This document shows positions 8,903 to 18,780 of a stretch of DNA of 64,000 nt, in pieces. The translations under genes were made by a program, and so were the position numbers. The notes under the pieces are model-generated. The model made no database searches. It saw only the letters and a program-made list of their open reading frames with translations, and was not told where the DNA came from. Location of the stretch: positions 2,542,001 to 2,606,000 of the forward strand of contig OZ241384.1 of the NCBI GenBank assembly GCA_965200805.1. The letters are read 5' to 3'. Position 1 is the stretch's first letter; every line of letters starts with the position of its first letter. Source of the stretch: MPNP01 sp026709725. GTDB lineage: Bacteria; Pseudomonadota; Alphaproteobacteria; Rhodobacterales; Rhodobacteraceae.

Positions 8903-11251
8903 ATGTCTTCTGCGGAAATGTCGGCTGAGCGGCCAAGTTCTGGTCGTGGGATACTGAAGATTATCGACGCGGAAGAGATGGGTCGAATTGAGTTTCCGGC
9001 CCTTACGCCGCATCTTGATTGGAGGGTACTTGATGAGACGCGGGTTATCCTCGTCTCAGAACGTTTCAATACGATGCTGTCAGGACGTATCTACGCAGAC
9101 CTTCTGCCGTTGCTTGATGGCAAACGGTCACGACGCGAGCTTGCAGACATGCTTGCCAATTCTTACCGGGAGTCCGCTGTCTCCATTGCCCTCGCCGCTC
9201 TTGCAACGCGTGGATATATCGTTTCCGGAAATTACACGATGGAACAGGACCGCGCAGCGTTCTGGTCTTCGCTCGGGGCATCGCCAAGAGCGGCCGAATC
9301 GCGCTTGACATCGGCCCTGGGGAGGGGGGGGGTTGTCTGCGATGATGGTCACCTTGCCAGCAAGCTTGTTGAAGTCAACGGGTCTGCAGACACTGCCAGT
9401 TGTGACACGTTGCGAGTCTTCGTTTGCACGGACTTTTTAAATGAGCGAAACGCGGAGATCAATCGGCAGCACCGCCAGTCCGGCCTGCCATGGATGCTTG
9501 TCAGGCCAGTGGGGGTTGAAGCCCTGATCAGCCCAGTTTTCCAACCAGCGGACGCTGATGCCGCTTGCTGGGAATGCCTGTCATATCGCTTGCGGGTCAA
9601 TGATGAAGTTCATGCGTTCGTGCGCAATCGTTTCGGCAATGACGCTGCTTTTCTTCCTTGCGCGACTGAGTCCGCATTCCTAGATGCAATTTACGGTCTG
9701 GTCAGTTTAGAGATCTCAAAATGGTTGGTGTTGAGAGAGTTTGCGCCATTGCACAAGCACGCACTGACAATAGATGGCAGCAGACTCAGTGTCGAACATC
9801 ATAAGGTTATGCGTCGTCCGCAATGTTTCGCTTGTGGCGACCCGAAATTTTCTCGGCCCGACCGATCGCCCATGCCAGTGCGACTGCAGGCGAGTCCAAA
9901 GACCATTCGCAATAGCGGTGGTATCCGTTCAGTTACACCTGAAAGAACTCTGGCCCGTTATCGCCACCTCGTCGACCGAATCAGTGGCGTTGTCACGTGG
10001 CTGGAGAGTACCGGTGATGCAACGGACCCGTGGCTGCACACACATTGGGCTGGAAGTAATTTTGCGCTACGCAGTGGTGAACTTGAGACCCTCAGGAAGA
10101 GCCTCCGCAGCAAAGCAGCAGGCAAGGGAAGCACATCCGCACAATCAGAGGTCAGTGCGCTTTGTGAAGCGGTTGAGCGCTACTCCGGGGCATTGCACGG
10201 TGACGAGATTGTTTGCCGCAAGAGCTTCAAGGATTTCCAGTCTGATGGAGACACAGTGGCGATTCATCCCAATGAGATCCAGCTATTCAGTGCACTTCAG
10301 CTGGGTGACGCGAAGCAGATCAATGCCGAGGGACATCCTTACAATTTTGTTCCGAACGCCTTCAATTACGATGAGCCAACGAACTGGACACCGGTTTGGT
10401 CACTGTCCGAGGAAAGGCACAAGTTCCTGCCAACCCAAATTTTGTACGCGACACCGCCTGAACTTCGTGACCCGCATGGATTGAGATGCGATTCCAATGG
10501 TTGCGCTTCCGGGAACACGCTTGAAGAGGCTATCTTGCAAGGATTCTTTGAACTGGTGGAGCGCGATGCTTTTGCTATCTGGTGGTACAATCGGATTCGT
10601 CAACCAGGAGTGAATATTGAATCTTTCGATGATCCGTACCTTGCGGCTGCAACAGCGTATTATCGTGATGTCGGTCGCGACCTGCGAATCCTTGATATTA
10701 CGCATGACCTGAATATTCCGGTTTTCGTTGCGGTTTCCCGCACGATTGACGAAGAATATGAGGATATCATTTACGGTGCCGGAGCCCATCTTGATGCCAG
10801 CGTTGCCTTGATGCGGGCGATCTGTGAATTGAATCAGTTCTTGAACTGGAAGGGGGCAGTATCGCAGCGCAGCTTTGCGAGTGACCTCGACGCGCAGATA
10901 TGTGTCGAGTGGTTCAAAGAGGCGCGCCTAGCAGAACATCCATACCTTGAAGCGTCGCCAGATATCGCGCCACGGCAAAAATCAGATTTTTCCAGCCCCA
11001 GCACCAGAGATACGCGTGAGGATATCGAACAATGTCGCGGCTTGATTGAATCTCACGGTATGGAAATGCTCGTGCTGGATCAGACAAGGCCTGATATTGG
11101 TATGCCAGTGGCTCGAGTCATTGTTCCAGGCATGCGACATTTCTGGCAGCGTTTCGCGCCCGGTCGCCTGTACGATGTTCCCGTAACTCTGGGCTGGTGC
11201 CAGACACCGCTTGATGAAGCATGTCTGAACCCCGCGCATGTAATTATCTAG
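8903..11251 (+). CDS. Fused E1-like/YcaO cyclodehydratase (TOMM synthetase)
   Basis: 782 residues; ATG after AAGAGGAG. The N-terminal part (residues 25-340) is the E1-like/leader-recognition region of fused TOMM cyclodehydratases, with an RRE-like winged-helix stretch (LDWRVLDETRVILVSE to ATRGYIVSG) and two CxxC pairs (CWEC about 222, CFAC about 309) expected to bind zinc. The YcaO domain covers about 345-770. It contains the ATP/Mg residues in SALCEAVERYSG (about 419) and GNTLEEAILQGFFELVERDAF (about 535-556). The enzyme phosphorylates backbone amides and closes Cys/Ser/Thr side chains to azolines. The C-terminus (LGWCQTPLDEACLNP) is of normal length. Follows the AlkB fusion by 103 bp on the same strand, so it is probably in the same operon. 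Confidence 0.9.
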   Translation: MSSAEMSAERPSSGRGILKIIDAEEMGRIEFPALTPHLDWRVLDETRVILVSERFNTMLSGRIYADLLPLLDGKRSRRELADMLANSYRESAVSIALAALATRGYIVSGNYTMEQDRAAFWSSLGASPRAAESRLTSALGRGGVVCDDGHLASKLVEVNGSADTASCDTLRVFVCTDFLNERNAEINRQHRQSGLPWMLVRPVGVEALISPVFQPADADAACWECLSYRLRVNDEVHAFVRNRFGNDAAFLPCATESAFLDAIYGLVSLEISKWLVLREFAPLHKHALTIDGSRLSVEHHKVMRRPQCFACGDPKFSRPDRSPMPVRLQASPKTIRNSGGIRSVTPERTLARYRHLVDRISGVVTWLESTGDATDPWLHTHWAGSNFALRSGELETLRKSLRSKAAGKGSTSAQSEVSALCEAVERYSGALHGDEIVCRKSFKDFQSDGDTVAIHPNEIQLFSALQLGDAKQINAEGHPYNFVPNAFNYDEPTNWTPVWSLSEERHKFLPTQILYATPPELRDPHGLRCDSNGCASGNTLEEAILQGFFELVERDAFAIWWYNRIRQPGVNIESFDDPYLAAATAYYRDVGRDLRILDITHDLNIPVFVAVSRTIDEEYEDIIYGAGAHLDASVALMRAICELNQFLNWKGAVSQRSFASDLDAQICVEWFKEARLAEHPYLEASPDIAPRQKSDFSSPSTRDTREDIEQCRGLIESHGMEMLVLDQTRPDIGMPVARVIVPGMRHFWQRFAPGRLYDVPVTLGWCQTPLDEACLNPAHVII

Positions 11252-11534
11252 CGGTCAATCCTGAACATGTCCTTGCTTTCCTGCCCCCCATGTGCCAATC
11301 GGTCGCCGTCGCCGCAAGAGCGACCCGCAGAGAAAACAACCCAGGGCGGAATTCCGATGAGTCGACCCATCCTCCGTCCCCCCGTCATCCTCACCGATGA
11401 GGACACCACAACGCCCATGCGGCCCGCCCCTTCCGCTGGCACCGGGATCCCGAAGATCTTGTCGCATCGTGGAAACGGGGCCACCGGCGGTTGGAGGGAA
11501 GACATGTATCTGTATAAAAACACTAGTTTGACAA

Positions 11535-12689
11535 ATGGCACAGAATGAAGGCTGGATGGCTACCGAGACAGACCTGCTGTCGCAGGCAGGCTCACTTGGT
11601 GACCTGTATGAACTGATCCGTCCACAGATTTCTCCAACCCTGATTGACGGTGAGGGTTGGGAGAAGCTGGTTGACCGTGCGCGTGAACTTCCGGTCACCA
11701 TGGCGGCTTTTCCGTTCGGATTCGAAGTTCCATTGCATGACCCGCGCCCGATCGTCGATTTCGGTGTATCGCTTGTCAGTGGAACGCGGACAGCATCAAT
11801 GTTCAAGCAGCGGGCCGAATCAGAAGTGTCCGATCCAGCCCTCAAAGGGCTTGTTCATCTTATTGAGGAAAAAGGGAGAAAGGACTCTCCGCTTCATCAC
11901 ATTACAGGGCCCAAATTTTTACTTGAATTTGATGTCGCATCGGCAGTTGCCGACTCCAGACCCAATCCGGGGATCTTTCTCTACCCTGAGGATCTGGTTC
12001 TGTCGGGAGGCAATGGCCCAGGCGAAGACAGTCACAAGAGAAAGCTCATCAAGCTAAGGGCCGTTCTCGAGGCGTTGGACAAGGGCGCTGCGCGGAAGTC
12101 GATACGATCACAGCATGACAGGGTCGAGAATATCTTTGGGGAGTTGCCCGAAGGTACGCGTATCCTGGCGGCTGGTGCGTTTCCATCGCGCGACAGTTCA
12201 ACGCGCATTGCCATTCAGGGTTTCAGGGATACAAACTCGATCGAAACCCTTGTCCGTAAATGTGGCTGGCAAGGAAATCTGACCGATGCTCACAGCTTTC
12301 TGAACCGCCTGATTGAGAGCAGGGAAATCAACCGTGTGTCCCTGCATCTGGATGTTCAGGACGATGGTGTTGGCAAGAAACTCGGCTTTGGTATTTTCTG
12401 CCAGCCCGATGATACCATGAAAGCGATAAGGGGCGGAGGATACTGGCTTGATCGTCCGAAATACTGGGCAGCAACGCTCAAGGGATTTGGTGAACTTGAG
12501 TTGGCACAGGCAAAGAAACTTGAAGCTCTCTCCGGTTGGTCATCCGGACCTTGTCTTCTCTACGGATCCAAGAATTCATTCCTGTTGTTGCGGGGAATCC
12601 ATCATCTGAAAATGGCGGTCGACAATGGCCGAATCTCTCAAATCAAGGCCTATGTGTTTATGACGTTCTGCACCTATCGCAAAACGTGA
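11535..12689 (+). CDS. Unrecognised protein in RiPP locus
   Basis: 384 residues, soluble, with no membrane helices or signal peptide visible. I do not recognise the family. Visible features are a charged central part (SHKRKLIKLRAVLEALDKGAARKS), the string RVSLHLDVQDDG and a C-terminus reading LLLRGIHHLKMAVDNG then ISQIKAYVFMTF. Two starts are possible: the ATG at 11535 without a clear ribosome site, or ATG 11556, which follows AAGG. It lies on the same strand downstream of YcaO (283-bp gap) and next to the precursor, so a tailoring or immunity role is plausible but unproven. The gap before it contains GC-rich sequence foreign to the locus, perhaps a small insertion. Confidence 0.6.
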   Translation: MAQNEGWMATETDLLSQAGSLGDLYELIRPQISPTLIDGEGWEKLVDRARELPVTMAAFPFGFEVPLHDPRPIVDFGVSLVSGTRTASMFKQRAESEVSDPALKGLVHLIEEKGRKDSPLHHITGPKFLLEFDVASAVADSRPNPGIFLYPEDLVLSGGNGPGEDSHKRKLIKLRAVLEALDKGAARKSIRSQHDRVENIFGELPEGTRILAAGAFPSRDSSTRIAIQGFRDTNSIETLVRKCGWQGNLTDAHSFLNRLIESREINRVSLHLDVQDDGVGKKLGFGIFCQPDDTMKAIRGGGYWLDRPKYWAATLKGFGELELAQAKKLEALSGWSSGPCLLYGSKNSFLLLRGIHHLKMAVDNGRISQIKAYVFMTFCTYRKT

Positions 12690-12719
12690 ATTTCAGTCTG
12701 CAGCATCAACTGAATATAA

Positions 12720-12826
12720 ACAAAGGGGATTATAACGAATAGTTGATAGAATACAGCATGATGAGTTTTTATCAAAACGCAGCCACAACATAAGGTGGTG
12801 TGTCAACCAATCGATATAAGCCCAAA
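12720..12826. repeat. MITE-like element with diverged terminal inverted repeats
   Basis: The left end (12722 onward, GGGGATTATAACGAATAG then TTGATAGAAT) is a diverged inverse of the right end, which on the minus strand reads GGGCTTATATCGATTGG then TTGACACA. A single copy of the same end, with a 19-base identical core (TTATATCGATTGGTTGACA), occurs at about 20732-20752 on the plus strand. About 107 bp, non-coding. It looks like a miniature inverted-repeat element between the 384-aa gene and the precursor gene. Confidence 0.5.
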
Positions 12827-12960
12827 AAAAGACACAACGAGGCATCGCTGACAGCTCAAACGGGCCACCGTTCAACTGACGCCAGACAATAATGCTGCTG
12901 GCAAACATGAGGAGACGGATCCCCCCATGTTGCCGAGAATGTATAGCTGTCAGGAGACCC

Positions 12961-13224
12961 TTAGCAGCAGCAGCAGCAACGTCCCGCCGCAACCGCCTCG
13001 AGTTGATCTTCGGTCAGCTCGGCCGGTGGCAGGGCGATGTGGAGAGTGTCATCGCCGCTATCGTGCACCTCGATTTTCATGCTGTCCGGAAAGTCGACTC
13101 CCAGTTCCGACTTGATCGCTGACTTCGGATCCGAGATGAGCTGTGAGCGAAAATCCGGATCGACGGTAGCCTTTTCATACAATGCGTTCCGCATGTCATC
13201 AGCGGATTTCATAGTATTTTCCAT
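12961..13224 (-). CDS. NHLP-type RiPP precursor with Arg-Cys5 core
   Basis: 87 residues. The ATG at 13224 follows AGAAAGG by about 8 bases. The leader (ALYEKATVDPDFRSQLISDP, then a KSELGVDFPDSMKIEVHDSG-like segment and LPPAELTEDQLEAVAAG) matches the nitrile-hydratase-alpha-like leader peptides (NHLP). These end in a double-small-residue site cut by C39 peptidase transporters. The predicted core after AAG is only Arg followed by five Cys, then TAA. With a YcaO cyclodehydratase and SagB dehydrogenase in the locus, the Cys would be converted to consecutive thiazol(in)es. Divergent to the 384-aa gene and upstream of the transporter genes on the same strand. Confidence 0.88.
   Translation of the reverse strand: MENTMKSADDMRNALYEKATVDPDFRSQLISDPKSAIKSELGVDFPDSMKIEVHDSGDDTLHIALPPAELTEDQLEAVAAGRCCCCC
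12964..12978 (-). repeat. (TGC)5 codon run encoding the Cys5 core
   Basis: Five identical TGC codons in a row immediately before the TAA stop of the precursor gene. An exact trinucleotide run of this kind can expand or contract by slippage, which would change the number of core cysteines without a frameshift. Confidence 0.85.
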
Positions 13225-13609
13225 TTAACAACCTTTCTAAACAGAACTACTGATGTCGGCACCCCTATCACAGGGTCGCGTCATTGTCAAGCAAAATATT
13301 CTGCCGGAATGCGAGTTTTGCAAGTTGTCCCCTGGCTGATTGCAATTTTCCCTGCCGTCGAGACGAAACCGGCCATCTTCGCAAATGGAATCCGGCCATC
13401 GCGGTTTCACCAATCCGCCCTACAGTCTTGCTCGCGGGTGAGAATTTTCGTGGATCTCTCCGCCGCACGGAACAATTCGCCATGTCCGGCGGATTGTCCG
13501 TCGCATCAATGCTCTTCGCCAGGGCGGTTCCTGGAAAACCACATCTTGTCCACGGTTTGAGAATCGACCAATTCACCATGCCGGGACTGTGCCCGGCCAC
13601 ATGTCCCGT
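13225..13609. other. Intergenic stretch between precursor and export genes
   Basis: 385 bp with no convincing gene. Short frames on both strands give no recognisable family. It contains the leader region of the precursor gene on the minus strand. I see no clear terminator hairpin with a T-run. Confidence 0.4.
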
Positions 13610-16537
13610 TCACGCTTCTTGCCGACGAACGAGTCCACTAAAAACACCATTCATTGAATTCAATTCATGAAAGGTACCTTGTTCGACGACCTTCCCGGAT
13701 TGCAGAACGTAGATCCGATCAGCTTCGCGCAAAGTGGAGAGGCGATGTGCAATGACAATCCGTGTTATCGGCAGCTTCGACAACCGATCCATGACCTTAT
13801 ATTGACTTTTATTGTCGAGAAAGCTGGTCGCTTCGTCCAGAAACAGAATCCGTGGGCGACGGGCCAGGGCACGCGCAATCGTAATTCTCTGTAACTCCCC
13901 TCCCGACAGGACATTTTGATTGTCGCCAACGCAGGTCAACATCTGCATTGGAAATTTTTTAATTTCATCAGCGATGTCGGCCTCTCTTGCTGCGGCCCAT
14001 AAGTCGTCAGCGTCAACATCTTGCAGTCCGGCAGTAATATTGTCCCACAGGTCTTGCGGATAGAGATTCCCAGCTTGCGGAACTGCACCGATTCTGCGGC
14101 GCAGTTGCCAGGTATTGAGCTGCCGCAGGTCTCGTCCATCATAGTTGACAGTTCCGCTCAAGGGTTCATTGAGTCCAAGGGCAAGACGGAACAGGGTGCT
14201 CTTGCCAGATCCAGAATGTCCGGCGATTGCAATAAACTCTCCCCGCCGTGCGTGAATCGATACGTCGTTCAATATCATTGGCCCCTTGGGGTCATACTGA
14301 AATGACACGTGGTCAAGAGAGAAGTCTCCGTTCAGACTTTTCACAGCCTCTTTGCCTGAAACTCTCTCCGGTGCTGCGGCAAGAATGGGTCGAATCTGCG
14401 TAAGTTCGGTGGCAGCAGCAGCGATCGCATCGAACGAATAGCCCAGTCGAACGATTCCCGTCATGAAAAGCATAAATGATGTATAAATCAGCAGAAAATC
14501 AGCGGCGGAAATCGTTGTGGAACCGCGTAAAGCCGCCGCACCGAAAAGGATCGAGGCCGCGGTCAATGGAAGAGATGAAACAAACGCGCGCAAGCGCCCC
14601 TCCCAAGCCATAAATCTCATTTCAGCCTGTTTCTGTACGCTATAATGCTGTGCCCAAACTGCGTATGCGGACCCTTCGGCTCCGTCGATTCGCAGTTTGG
14701 CGATCCCATTGATGAGCTGATACAACATGCCGGCAAGGCGATGGGAGCTATTGAGGATGACGCTGTAGGGGGAAACCTGCCGCCAACCGAGCAATAAGGT
14801 CACGGCGAGTGCGAGTATCCCAAATGCAGCTGCCGTGAATCCCAAAGCGATGTCGAAAACAAAAATGATTGCGATTGCAGGAATCAGGAAAAGTGTTGAC
14901 AAGATGTTGTTTGCCGCCATGCCTTGTACTGTGTCACGAAGGCGCTGAAACGCCATGCCACGCAATGCTCTGTCACCCGCCGAATATTGTTTGAGAAAAT
15001 CAACCGGGAGTCTGAGAAAATGATCCCAGAACGCCGCTTCAATTCGTGACATCAGTCGGCTCTCAGCTCGCAGCAGTGCCATTCCCTGCAGGAGGTAGAT
15101 CAGAGCCCATACAAACGCAAACGCGCCAAGCCCGAGGGCCAGCACCAGCAACAGACCCGTTTCACCATTCGGAATGACCCCGACGGCTACAAACCACAAC
15201 GCAATCGGGGGTGACAACAGCAATATGGTGCAGGCCAATCCGGCAATGACATAGCGGGCAACGCCTAATCCGAGTCCTTCGGAGAATTCCCGGATCAGTT
15301 CAGCCGGTTTGTGCGTTGTCAATGACAGGGGGCGGTAGAATTGCCAAGCGACACCAGACAGTGATTCCGCATCCCTTGCCGTCACGCGCGAGTTCTTCCC
15401 GGTCTTTGGATTAACCATCCGATAGACCCCGAATGGACCCGGCAGGAGTGCCACCGGATCATGGCTTTCCTTGAGAAAAGCCAACAATGCGCCGCCATCA
15501 CCAGCGCGCCACCAGCGATCGACAACATCAATGCTCAAAGTGCGTGCACGCACACCCGATACGTCCAGGATGTCAACGAGGGTTGGTGTCGGTCCATCTG
15601 TCCTGTTCTTTTCCGGCCAGACAAATTCAATTCCCTCGCGTCGGCCAATTTCCTGCAAGGCTCCTGCCAGAGGATAGTAATCTGAAACATCTGAATGCCG
15701 TTTACCTTCCATCAGGTTGAGAAGCTGTCGTCGTTCTCGCGCCTCATCGTTGAATCGGGTTGCAGTGCTGGATCTTTCCAGATTGGTCTGATCCACCACT
15801 CTGAGCATCTGGTTCATTCGTTCGGTGGCAAACATCAGTTTGTGAAATTCTGCCAATTCGCAAAACAGTTGCCCATTCTCTGCAAGAATCTCTGTGGTTG
15901 GCCCGGACTCAGGCAAGAATGGTGGATCAATCAAAATCCAGGTATCAGGGGTGAGCGGCAGGGACCTTGCCGCACCCTTGTCGTCACAACCCTCAACGAC
16001 GATAATGCCCATGAAAAGCGCGGCACTGTCAGACTGATCTGGCGGGGTCAGCCACGTCACCCCTCGCCGCGATGAAATCGTGCCTCCCAGAATCTTGGGA
16101 GCGTCACCAGCTTCAATCAGGTGATCCGGCAATGGTTGTTGCAGGAAATCAGGGCAAAGCGCTGCTGACACATCCAGAATCCAGGTGCTGGCGAGTGTGG
16201 CGAGCTCAGACGCAGGCAGTTTGGCAATTTCGGTCAGGGGAATCTGCTGCAAACTGGTTCCGGGCAGTCCTTTAGCCACGAGGCTGAGCGAGGTGTCTTG
16301 CAGATCCGGGGTGACATTTGGAAGCAGCCGACCCGCCTCCGCCCGCATCAGTGGCCGCGGATGCGTCTGCTCCTTTCCGTCGCGCATCTCGACAAAAGAG
16401 AGATCCACGGAACCTTCCTCGACCAGCCACACATGGTCGGGATCACTCAAGTCGAGTGGCAGGTTTCCGGCGCAGGGAATAGTCTTGCCGACCTTGTTTG
16501 CAAGCTCTCTTGCCGTGTGTCTGCTCAGTGTCGTCAT
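13610..16537 (-). CDS. NHLP-family export ABC transporter, permease/ATPase subunit
   Basis: About 975 residues from the ATG at 16537, 4 bases after the stop of the peptidase-transporter gene. A longer frame starts at a TTG at 16555. The N-terminal 400 residues are soluble and regulatory-like, as in NHLM-type transporters. A six-helix membrane domain covers about 425-700 and an ATPase domain 750-975, with GHSGSGKSTLFRLALG (Walker A), LSGGELQRITIARAL (signature) and ILFLDEATSFLD (Walker B). In NHLP systems this subunit works with a C39-containing partner to export the modified peptide across the inner membrane. Confidence 0.85.
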   Translation of the reverse strand: MTTLSRHTARELANKVGKTIPCAGNLPLDLSDPDHVWLVEEGSVDLSFVEMRDGKEQTHPRPLMRAEAGRLLPNVTPDLQDTSLSLVAKGLPGTSLQQIPLTEIAKLPASELATLASTWILDVSAALCPDFLQQPLPDHLIEAGDAPKILGGTISSRRGVTWLTPPDQSDSAALFMGIIVVEGCDDKGAARSLPLTPDTWILIDPPFLPESGPTTEILAENGQLFCELAEFHKLMFATERMNQMLRVVDQTNLERSSTATRFNDEARERRQLLNLMEGKRHSDVSDYYPLAGALQEIGRREGIEFVWPEKNRTDGPTPTLVDILDVSGVRARTLSIDVVDRWWRAGDGGALLAFLKESHDPVALLPGPFGVYRMVNPKTGKNSRVTARDAESLSGVAWQFYRPLSLTTHKPAELIREFSEGLGLGVARYVIAGLACTILLLSPPIALWFVAVGVIPNGETGLLLVLALGLGAFAFVWALIYLLQGMALLRAESRLMSRIEAAFWDHFLRLPVDFLKQYSAGDRALRGMAFQRLRDTVQGMAANNILSTLFLIPAIAIIFVFDIALGFTAAAFGILALAVTLLLGWRQVSPYSVILNSSHRLAGMLYQLINGIAKLRIDGAEGSAYAVWAQHYSVQKQAEMRFMAWEGRLRAFVSSLPLTAASILFGAAALRGSTTISAADFLLIYTSFMLFMTGIVRLGYSFDAIAAAATELTQIRPILAAAPERVSGKEAVKSLNGDFSLDHVSFQYDPKGPMILNDVSIHARRGEFIAIAGHSGSGKSTLFRLALGLNEPLSGTVNYDGRDLRQLNTWQLRRRIGAVPQAGNLYPQDLWDNITAGLQDVDADDLWAAAREADIADEIKKFPMQMLTCVGDNQNVLSGGELQRITIARALARRPRILFLDEATSFLDNKSQYKVMDRLSKLPITRIVIAHRLSTLREADRIYVLQSGKVVEQGTFHELNSMNGVFSGLVRRQEA

Positions 16538-16541
16538 TGCG

Positions 16542-18749
16542 CTAGCCAGCCTCAATCAGTTGGCGATAGTGACCGTTTGCTTCGCTCATAAGCTGGATGT
16601 GGGTTCCTCGCTGAACAGCGATACCTTTCTCCATGACAACGATCTCGTCGCAGTCACGAATCGTGCTCAAACGATGGGCAACGACGAGACAGCTCACGCC
16701 GCGGCGGCGCAAGGCATCGTCCACTTCCTTTTCCGCGTCGGCGTCAAGTGCACTCGTTGCCTCGTCAAGGATGAGCAAGGTGGGACTGGTCACCAAAGCG
16801 CGAGCCAGTTCCAATTTCTGGCATTCACCGCCACTGAAGTTGCCGCCATCCTCATCGACCATTTCTGCATAACCCGCTGACCGTTGGAGAATCTGCTCGT
16901 GAATGCCGGCGTCACGGGCCGCAGCAACAACGATCTTGTCAGGAACCATTGGGTTCCACAGTGTAATATTGTCGCGGACAGAGGCAGGAAAGAGAAACGG
17001 TTTTTGCTCGACGACCGAGAGAGAGCGAACGATGACTTCATTGGGGATTTCGTCACGTGGCAATCCGTCGAGCAAGATCTCCCCAGACCAGGGTTCAAGA
17101 CCGCCTAGAATCAGTGAGGCGAGAGTTGACTTTCCCGAGCCACTGGAACCAACGATGGCAATTCTTTGCCCCGGCCTGATGACCAGATTGAAATCCTTGA
17201 TGAGTGGCGGTCGTCCGCGATCATAGCCAAAGCTGATGCCGCGCAACTCGATATGCCCGCTCAACTGCAACTTGCCATTCAAAGTCGCTGTCGTGGCACG
17301 ATTGTCAGGAGTGGAATGTCGTCGCGAGAAGCGACTATCCATCTCGCTCTCAGTGATATCCTCAATCCCCTGCAGACCCATGACCATTTCCTGGAAACCA
17401 TTGGCGAATGCGGACAAACGTCCAATGGGGGAAAGATACAAACCGGCCAAAACAAAGATTGTCACCAATGCACCAAGAGTCATGTCACCTGTGATCACTG
17501 CATTCGCTCCAAATGCCAGCACCAAAGCATACGTGACAATGACAAGGAGTCCGGGGATGGCGGCGTTCAAGTGACCTATCTCGAAATATCGTTGTCGCGC
17601 AGACAGTTCGCGCGCCTGATGGCCGCTCCAGCGCGAAAAGAAACCGTGCTCAGATGCTGTCATTCGCAGACCATCGGCTTGTTGCACCATCAACATGCCC
17701 ACCGCGAGCAGCATCGTCTGCTCCCGTCGCAGCAAGCTGCCTCCTTCTGAACGGATACTCCTGGTAAACCGGGTCGCGAACATTGTCAGGATTGCTGTGG
17801 TCAGAACAATCATTGCCAGCTGCGGACTCAGAATCAGGATCGCGATCAGATACACGGCACTCATGGCGACCTCAACCAGCGATTCGACAAGCTGCCGCTG
17901 GACACCTCTGGAAATTCTGTCGATTGAGAGAATCCTGTCGGTCAAATCGCCTGAAAGCCTGTGACTGAAATAATGTATTGGCAATCTCAACAGCGTTGAT
18001 ACGCATTGTTCGCTCAAGGCGATCGACATCTGCATAGACAGGCGACTGATGAAATGCTGCTTGATCCGACTGACAAAGAAGACCACGACGGCGGCCAGGA
18101 GGATAGCTATGGCAATCGCGCCGAGATTTCCGCCTTCAACCACATGCTGATCAATGAATACGCCGAGTGCCAGTGGTGCAGTCAAGCCAAGAAGTGTTAC
18201 CACGAGACTGGATGCGACAATGTAAAACAGAATGCGATAGCTTCCCTGGAACCATCGCATGAAACGGTGCAGCACCCCCGGAGGAGGCGCTCCGGGCACA
18301 AAACCGGTCGATGGCTTCAGATGAAGCGCAATCCCTGAAAATCCATCTGCAAATTCCGTGTACGACAAGGTGCGCCGTCCCATTGCCGGGTCATTCAAAT
18401 AGGCATGCTTTGCGTTAAACCCTTCAAGGATCAGGAAATGACTCCACTCCCAAAACAGGATTTGTGGCATCGGCATTTTTTGGAGATTGTGCGCCTGGAC
18501 TCTTCGCCCCTTGCATTCCAGACCGTAATGACGAGCAGCCCGTGCAAGACCGGCAGCCGTCGACCCGTCACGGCTGACAGCACACTGCTGGCGAAGCTCG
18601 CTCAGGGGCACCCATCGACCAAATAGTGCGAGAATGCTGCCCAGACAGGCTGCACCGCATTCGGTCATGTGCATCTGCATCACCAAAGGCGTGACAACCC
18701 GCTTGCCGGGCTTGGCGTGCTTTGAATTGATGGAAGAACTGAATTTCAT
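16542..18749 (-). CDS. NHLP-family export ABC transporter with C39 peptidase domain
   Basis: About 735 residues from ATG 18749; a GTG at 18779 would add ten residues encoded by IS-derived sequence and is less likely. The C39 peptidase domain has the catalytic Cys in TECGAACLG, His in WSHFLIL and Asp in LNDPAMG. These enzymes cut leader peptides after a double-glycine-like site, here AAG in the 12961 precursor. A six-helix membrane domain follows, then an ATPase domain with VGSSGSGKSTLASLILGG, FSGGECQKLELARAL and LLILDEATSALD. It lies immediately upstream of, and is probably co-transcribed with, the second transporter. IS remnants abut its 5' end, so its promoter may have been replaced. Confidence 0.9.
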   Translation of the reverse strand: MKFSSSINSKHAKPGKRVVTPLVMQMHMTECGAACLGSILALFGRWVPLSELRQQCAVSRDGSTAAGLARAARHYGLECKGRRVQAHNLQKMPMPQILFWEWSHFLILEGFNAKHAYLNDPAMGRRTLSYTEFADGFSGIALHLKPSTGFVPGAPPPGVLHRFMRWFQGSYRILFYIVASSLVVTLLGLTAPLALGVFIDQHVVEGGNLGAIAIAILLAAVVVFFVSRIKQHFISRLSMQMSIALSEQCVSTLLRLPIHYFSHRLSGDLTDRILSIDRISRGVQRQLVESLVEVAMSAVYLIAILILSPQLAMIVLTTAILTMFATRFTRSIRSEGGSLLRREQTMLLAVGMLMVQQADGLRMTASEHGFFSRWSGHQARELSARQRYFEIGHLNAAIPGLLVIVTYALVLAFGANAVITGDMTLGALVTIFVLAGLYLSPIGRLSAFANGFQEMVMGLQGIEDITESEMDSRFSRRHSTPDNRATTATLNGKLQLSGHIELRGISFGYDRGRPPLIKDFNLVIRPGQRIAIVGSSGSGKSTLASLILGGLEPWSGEILLDGLPRDEIPNEVIVRSLSVVEQKPFLFPASVRDNITLWNPMVPDKIVVAAARDAGIHEQILQRSAGYAEMVDEDGGNFSGGECQKLELARALVTSPTLLILDEATSALDADAEKEVDDALRRRGVSCLVVAHRLSTIRDCDEIVVMEKGIAVQRGTHIQLMSEANGHYRQLIEAG

Positions 18750-18780
18750 TTGTGGAGTCCAGGGCCTGTTGACACTCACC

